From contig NZ_JAGPXX010000001.1 of the NCBI RefSeq assembly GCF_018070345.1, forward strand, positions 186,001 to 250,000: a DNA stretch of 64,000 nt, in the 5' to 3' direction. Positions 61,021 through 64,000 of the stretch are shown here, in pieces (the stretch's first letter is position 1; every line of letters starts with the position of its first letter). Below the pieces are notes generated by a model. The model worked only from the letters and a program-made list of their open reading frames with translations, made no database searches and was not told the origin of the DNA. Source of the DNA: Streptomyces sp. F63 (GTDB lineage Bacteria; Actinomycetota; Actinomycetes; Streptomycetales; Streptomycetaceae). Position numbers and translations under genes: made by a program.

Positions 61021-61089
61021 TGCCGTTCACCGGCCCGGGCGCTCCCCGCGGAGCATCGGTCCGGCCGTGTCCGCGGGGCGCCCGGCCCA

Positions 61090-61665
61090 TCAGAGGTACG
61101 GGCCGGAGCGGGCGCCGCCGCCGGGCCGGCCGGCCTCCTCCTCCTCGTTCTCGGGCTCGGGCAGGTGGACTCCCGGGGGCAGCGCGCGGCGCATCTGCTC
61201 CAGCTGGGCTCGGGCCGCCATCTGCTGGGCGAAGAGAGCGGTCTGGATGCCGTGGAAGAGGCCCTCCAGCCAGCCGACCAGCTGCGCCTGGGCGATGCGC
61301 AGCTCCGCCTCGGTGGGCACCGCGTCGTCGGTGAACGGCAGCGAGAGCCGCTCCAGTTCCTCCACCAGCTCCGGGGCGAGGCCGTCCTCCAACTCCTTGA
61401 CGGAGCTGGCGTGGATCTCCTTGAGCCGTACCCGGCTCGCCTCGTCGAGAGGAGCCGCCCGGACCTCTTCCAGCAGTTGCTTGATCATGCTGCCGATGCG
61501 CATGACCTTGGCGGGCTGTTCGACCATCTCCGTCAGGGGGGTCTCGCGGGACTCGTCCTGCTCCTCCCCGCCACCGGAAGCGGCGCTTCCGAGAGCCATC
61601 CCGTCCGGTCCCACGACCAGGACATGGGAGCTCTCCTGCGACCGTTCATTCCTCGGCTTCTCCAT
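61090..61665 (-). CDS. bpa: Bacterial proteasome activator (Bpa)
   Basis: A 191-residue ATP-independent activator of the 20S proteasome. The family core is clear: VEQPAKVMRIGSMIKQLLEEVR, DEASRVRLKEIHASSVKELEDGL, ELRIAQAQLVGWLEGLFHGIQTALFAQQM. The C-terminus GPYL fits the hydrophobic-Tyr-X signal that docks into the proteasome ring. It forms a ring that feeds unfolded or specific proteins to the proteasome. The start MEKPRNERSQESS was preferred over a longer frame beginning at 61728. Pup and proteasome genes are not in the window. Confidence 0.93.
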   Translation of the reverse strand: MEKPRNERSQESSHVLVVGPDGMALGSAASGGGEEQDESRETPLTEMVEQPAKVMRIGSMIKQLLEEVRAAPLDEASRVRLKEIHASSVKELEDGLAPELVEELERLSLPFTDDAVPTEAELRIAQAQLVGWLEGLFHGIQTALFAQQMAARAQLEQMRRALPPGVHLPEPENEEEEAGRPGGGARSGPYL

Positions 61666-61764
61666 GCCGCCATTCTCGCGCACGCGCCCCGGGACCGGCG
61701 GGGAGGGGCGCGGAGAGACGATCGTCACAGACCGCCGCGGGTGGTAGGCGGTCCGGCCGCGGCC

Positions 61765-62373
61765 TCAGCCGCGGCGGCGCAGCCGGAAGCCGAAGTAACC
61801 GAGCCCCAGACCGAAGAGGACCAGACCGGTGCCGAACGGCAGCACCCGCGCCGCCGGTCGGCCGTCCGGCACGGCGGCCGGGGTGCCGGACCCGGCGTCG
61901 GATCCGGATCCGGGTCCCTGGTCCGCGGCCCCACCCGTGCCGTCCGGCTCCGCACCGCCGCCCGGCTCCCTCCCGGGCGTGCCCGGCCCGCCGGGGCTCC
62001 GCCCGTACGGAAGCGGGTCGTACGGCCGTGGCTCGTCCGCGTGCCCGTACGGGAAGACGTCCGGGCGCTGCCCTTCGTCCGGGCGCTGCCCTTCGTCCGG
62101 CCCCGTCCCGTGGTCCCGCGCGGGTGGCGCCCACGGGGCGGGGTCACCGGGCGGGATGCGGTCCGGGAGGGCGGCCCGGCCCGGCCGGGTGCGGCCCACG
62201 GCCGCCCGCCGTCCCGCCGGGGTGTCGGCCCCGCGCCGGGCGGTGGGGGAGGCCGCGGCCCGCGGTTCCGCGTCCCCGGAGAGGTGGTCGTGCAGGAGGA
62301 CGAGGGGCGCGGGAACGAGCACCACGGCTGCCAGCAGTCCCGACGCGAGCCGTGAGCGGAACACCGGAGTCAC
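61765..62373 (-). CDS. Exported membrane-anchored protein, unknown function
   Basis: A 202-residue protein read from a GTG preceded by GGAAGGGGG. An N-terminal hydrophobic stretch (RLASGLLAAVVLVPAPLVLL) acts as a signal or anchor. The middle is Pro/Gly/Arg/Asp-rich with a DEGQRP-type direct repeat and an FPYGHADEPRPYDPLPYGR segment. A C-terminal helix (FGTGLVLFGLGLGYFGFRLRRRG) with a basic end looks like a membrane anchor with positive residues inside, reminiscent of wall-sorted proteins but without an LPxTG box. The family is not recognised. It may be a surface protein. Confidence 0.6.
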   Translation of the reverse strand: MTPVFRSRLASGLLAAVVLVPAPLVLLHDHLSGDAEPRAAASPTARRGADTPAGRRAAVGRTRPGRAALPDRIPPGDPAPWAPPARDHGTGPDEGQRPDEGQRPDVFPYGHADEPRPYDPLPYGRSPGGPGTPGREPGGGAEPDGTGGAADQGPGSGSDAGSGTPAAVPDGRPAARVLPFGTGLVLFGLGLGYFGFRLRRRG

Positions 62374-62436
62374 GCTCGGCCCCCTTCCCGGACCGGAACG
62401 GTTGGAGTGTCCAGCGTCACACGGGGGGCCTTTACC

Positions 62437-62484
62437 GGCATCCCGGCGGTGCGGCATCCCGGCGGTCCGGCATCCCGGCGGTCC
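62437..62484 (+). repeat. 16-bp tandem repeat
   Basis: Three units of GGCATCCCGGCGGTCC (the first ends GTGC) and a partial fourth, between the stop of the quinone oxidoreductase gene and the start of the membrane-protein gene downstream on the minus strand. Confidence 0.9.
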
Positions 62485-62518
62485 GGCGTCCCGCGGCTCT
62501 CCGGGCGGAGGCGCGCCG

Positions 62519-63502
62519 CTACGGCACCAGCAGGATCTTGCCGACGTGGCCGCCGGCCTCCAGCACCCGGTGCGCCTCGGCGGCGTCCCGCATCGGCAGC
62601 GTGCGGTCCACGACCGGCCGCACCCGGCCGGCGGCGATCAGCGGCCACACGTGCTCGCGCACGGCCGCGACGATCGACGCCTTCTCCGCCTCCGGGCGGG
62701 CGCGCAGTGAGGTGGCGGTGACGGCCGCCCGCTTCGACAGCAGGGCGTTCAGGTTGAGTTCTCCCTTGACACCGCCCTGCAGGCCGATGATGGCGAGCCG
62801 GCCGTTGACCGCGAGGGCCTTCACGTTCCGGTCCAGGTACTTGGCGCCGATGATGTCCAGGATGACGTCGGCCCCCGCGCCCTCGGTGGCCTTGCGCAGC
62901 TCCTGGACGAAGTCCTGCTCGCGGTAGTCGATCAGGATGTCCGCGCCCAGCTCCCGGCAGCGCTCCAGCTTCTCCGGGCTGCCCGCGGTGACCGCGACCC
63001 GGGCGCCGGCCGCCTTCGCCAGCTGGACCGCCATGGTCCCGATGCCGCTCGCCCCGCCGTGCACCAGCAGGGTGTCGCCGGGCCGGAGGTGGGCGATCAT
63101 GAAGACGTTGGACCAGACCGTGCAGGCGGCCTCCGGCAGGGCCGCGGCCGTCACCGCGTCGACGCCCTCCGGCAGCGGCAGCAGTTGCCCGGCCGGCACG
63201 GCCACCTTCTCCGCGTAACCGCCGCCCGAGAGCAGCGCGCACACCTCGTCGCCGATGGACCAGCCGGCGACTCCCGGGCCCAGCGCCGCGATCCGCCCGG
63301 AGCACTCCAGTCCGGGATACGGCGAGGCGCCCCGCGGCGGGTCGTAGTAGCCCTGGCGCTGAAGGACGTCGGCGCGGTTGACGGCACTGGCGGCCACCTC
63401 GACCAGCACCTCCCCCTCAGCGGGTACGGGATCCGGGACCGGGGCCCACACCAGGGCCTCGGGTCCGCCGGGTTCGGGGATGGTGATCGCGTGAATGGAC
63501 AT
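62519..63502 (-). CDS. NAD(P)H:quinone oxidoreductase (MDR family)
   Basis: A 327-residue zinc-free medium-chain dehydrogenase/reductase of the QOR/PIG3 type. The N-terminal GroES-like domain reads VNRADVLQRQGYYDPPRGASPYPGLECSG, as in PIG3. The nucleotide-binding domain has HGGASGIGTMAVQLAK, and the C-terminus ends EAGGHVGKILLVP. It reduces quinones or enones with NADPH. No zinc-binding cysteine cluster is present. It is 11 bp from the end of an RCK-domain gene on the same strand, so the two may share a transcript. Confidence 0.93.
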   Translation of the reverse strand: MSIHAITIPEPGGPEALVWAPVPDPVPAEGEVLVEVAASAVNRADVLQRQGYYDPPRGASPYPGLECSGRIAALGPGVAGWSIGDEVCALLSGGGYAEKVAVPAGQLLPLPEGVDAVTAAALPEAACTVWSNVFMIAHLRPGDTLLVHGGASGIGTMAVQLAKAAGARVAVTAGSPEKLERCRELGADILIDYREQDFVQELRKATEGAGADVILDIIGAKYLDRNVKALAVNGRLAIIGLQGGVKGELNLNALLSKRAAVTATSLRARPEAEKASIVAAVREHVWPLIAAGRVRPVVDRTLPMRDAAEAHRVLEAGGHVGKILLVP

Positions 63503-63512
63503 GTCCGCGAGG

Positions 63513-64000
63513 CTACTCCCGCGGACGGCGGTCCTCCGGCTCCGCGGTCTGCCCGCGGGGGCGGGCCCGGACGATGGTGATGAGGCGGTCGGTGGAGCGC
63601 AGCGGGCCGGCGGTCGGGTCGTCGTACGCCAGCAGCCGGTGCCCGCGGAGGACGGAGACCACCAGGTCCTCCGTCTCCCGCACGGAACGGCCCACTTCGG
63701 CCTTGACCACCGGGCGCTCGACGATGTCGAGCCCGCTGCCCTGCTGGATGAGGTCCTCCATGACCATGCCCGCGCTGGGGCTGAGGGAGGAGAGGCCGAG
63801 CAGCCGGCCGGCGGCGCTGGCGCTGGTGATCACGGCATCGGCCCCGGACTGGCGCAGCAGCGGCGCGTTCTCCTCCTCCCGCACGGCCGCCACGATCTTC
63901 GCCGCCCGGTTCATCTGACGGGCCGTCAGAGTGACGAGGACGGCGGTGTCGTCGCGCTGGGTGGCGATGATGATCTGGCGGGCCTTCTGCGCCTCGGCGC
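63513..64000 (-). CDS. RCK/TrkA-domain potassium channel protein (partial)
   Basis: Only the C-terminal 162 codons lie in the window; the gene begins beyond its right edge. The visible part has the end of an RCK-N (TrkA-N) domain: ARQIIIATQRDDTAVLVTLTAR, KIVAAVREEENAPLLRQSGADAVI. A second small domain follows (VKAEVGRSVRETEDLVVSVLRGHRLL, PLRSTDRLITIVRA) of the TrkA-C-like type. Such proteins gate K+ channels in response to nucleotides or ions. The membrane part cannot be seen. Confidence 0.85.
   Translation of the reverse strand, partial: AEAQKARQIIIATQRDDTAVLVTLTARQMNRAAKIVAAVREEENAPLLRQSGADAVITSASAAGRLLGLSSLSPSAGMVMEDLIQQGSGLDIVERPVVKAEVGRSVRETEDLVVSVLRGHRLLAYDDPTAGPLRSTDRLITIVRARPRGQTAEPEDRRPRE

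Overview
The window looks like a chromosomal segment of a Streptomyces or close relative. Base composition is very GC-rich, GTG starts are frequent, and several genes seem to have leaderless promoters. Actinobacterial families are common: a bacterial proteasome activator with a C-terminal Tyr-Leu tail, a mycothiol-dependent isomerase-like protein, XRE-TPR regulators, a DUF6458 protein, SseB, PhoX and a stand-alone LigD-type polymerase domain. No rRNA, tRNA, CRISPR array or intact insertion sequence was seen.

Region by region. (1) 0.4-6.5 kb is a sulfur-handling block: sulfide:quinone oxidoreductase, TusE/DsrC-like and DsrE-like proteins in one minus-strand operon, then a peroxiredoxin, a cysteine-desulfurase-like enzyme and a thioredoxin. 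Three of its promoters carry the same 16-bp ATACCC...GGGTAT-type dyad, which suggests one CsoR/CstR-type persulfide-sensing repressor encoded elsewhere. (2) 7.2-19.2 kb holds a secreted protein with copper-monooxygenase-like histidine motifs, a DoxX protein, an MFS transporter, a 1297-residue LacI-like/kinase-like/receiver/AraC fusion whose two phosphorylation sites are both substituted, a pectate lyase, a TetR regulator and a LigD-type polymerase. (3) 19.5-26.5 kb: PhoX phosphatase with a PHO box, a VWA-domain protein, flotillin and an NfeD-like partner. (4) 26.8-38.9 kb is mostly core: metG, a vapBC pair, aspS, an RsbU/RsbW-like signalling protein, pirin, SseB, acyl-CoA dehydrogenase and M18 aminopeptidase.

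(5) 39.2-42.2 kb is the most interesting part. Two tiny genes encode peptides of 40 and 53 residues that share a proline-rich PGxPWxxPxDPPSPDG motif. They are chained by two 4-bp GTGA overlaps to a PIMT-family O-methyltransferase and lie opposite an XRE-TPR regulator. This resembles a compact RiPP locus in which the methyltransferase would act on the Asp of the shared Asp-Gly step. (6) 44.2-47.4 kb is an accessory island: a short GntR regulator preceded by helically phased CGCACCA repeats, two paralogous small genes, and two small genes each broken by a single-base frameshift. A second XRE-TPR regulator has a dyad across its -10 box.

(7) 47.4-64 kb returns to housekeeping and signalling: a nitrilase-family amidase, an MDMPI-type protein, an MFS/GntR pair, a branched-chain (or pyruvate) dehydrogenase E1alpha-E1beta-E2 operon with a strong dyad upstream, a phosphotransferase, two divergent Ser/Thr kinases, the proteasome activator, a quinone oxidoreductase and the start of an RCK-domain channel protein. 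Coordinates and translations were read by eye. No database search was run, so family names rest on motif recognition.
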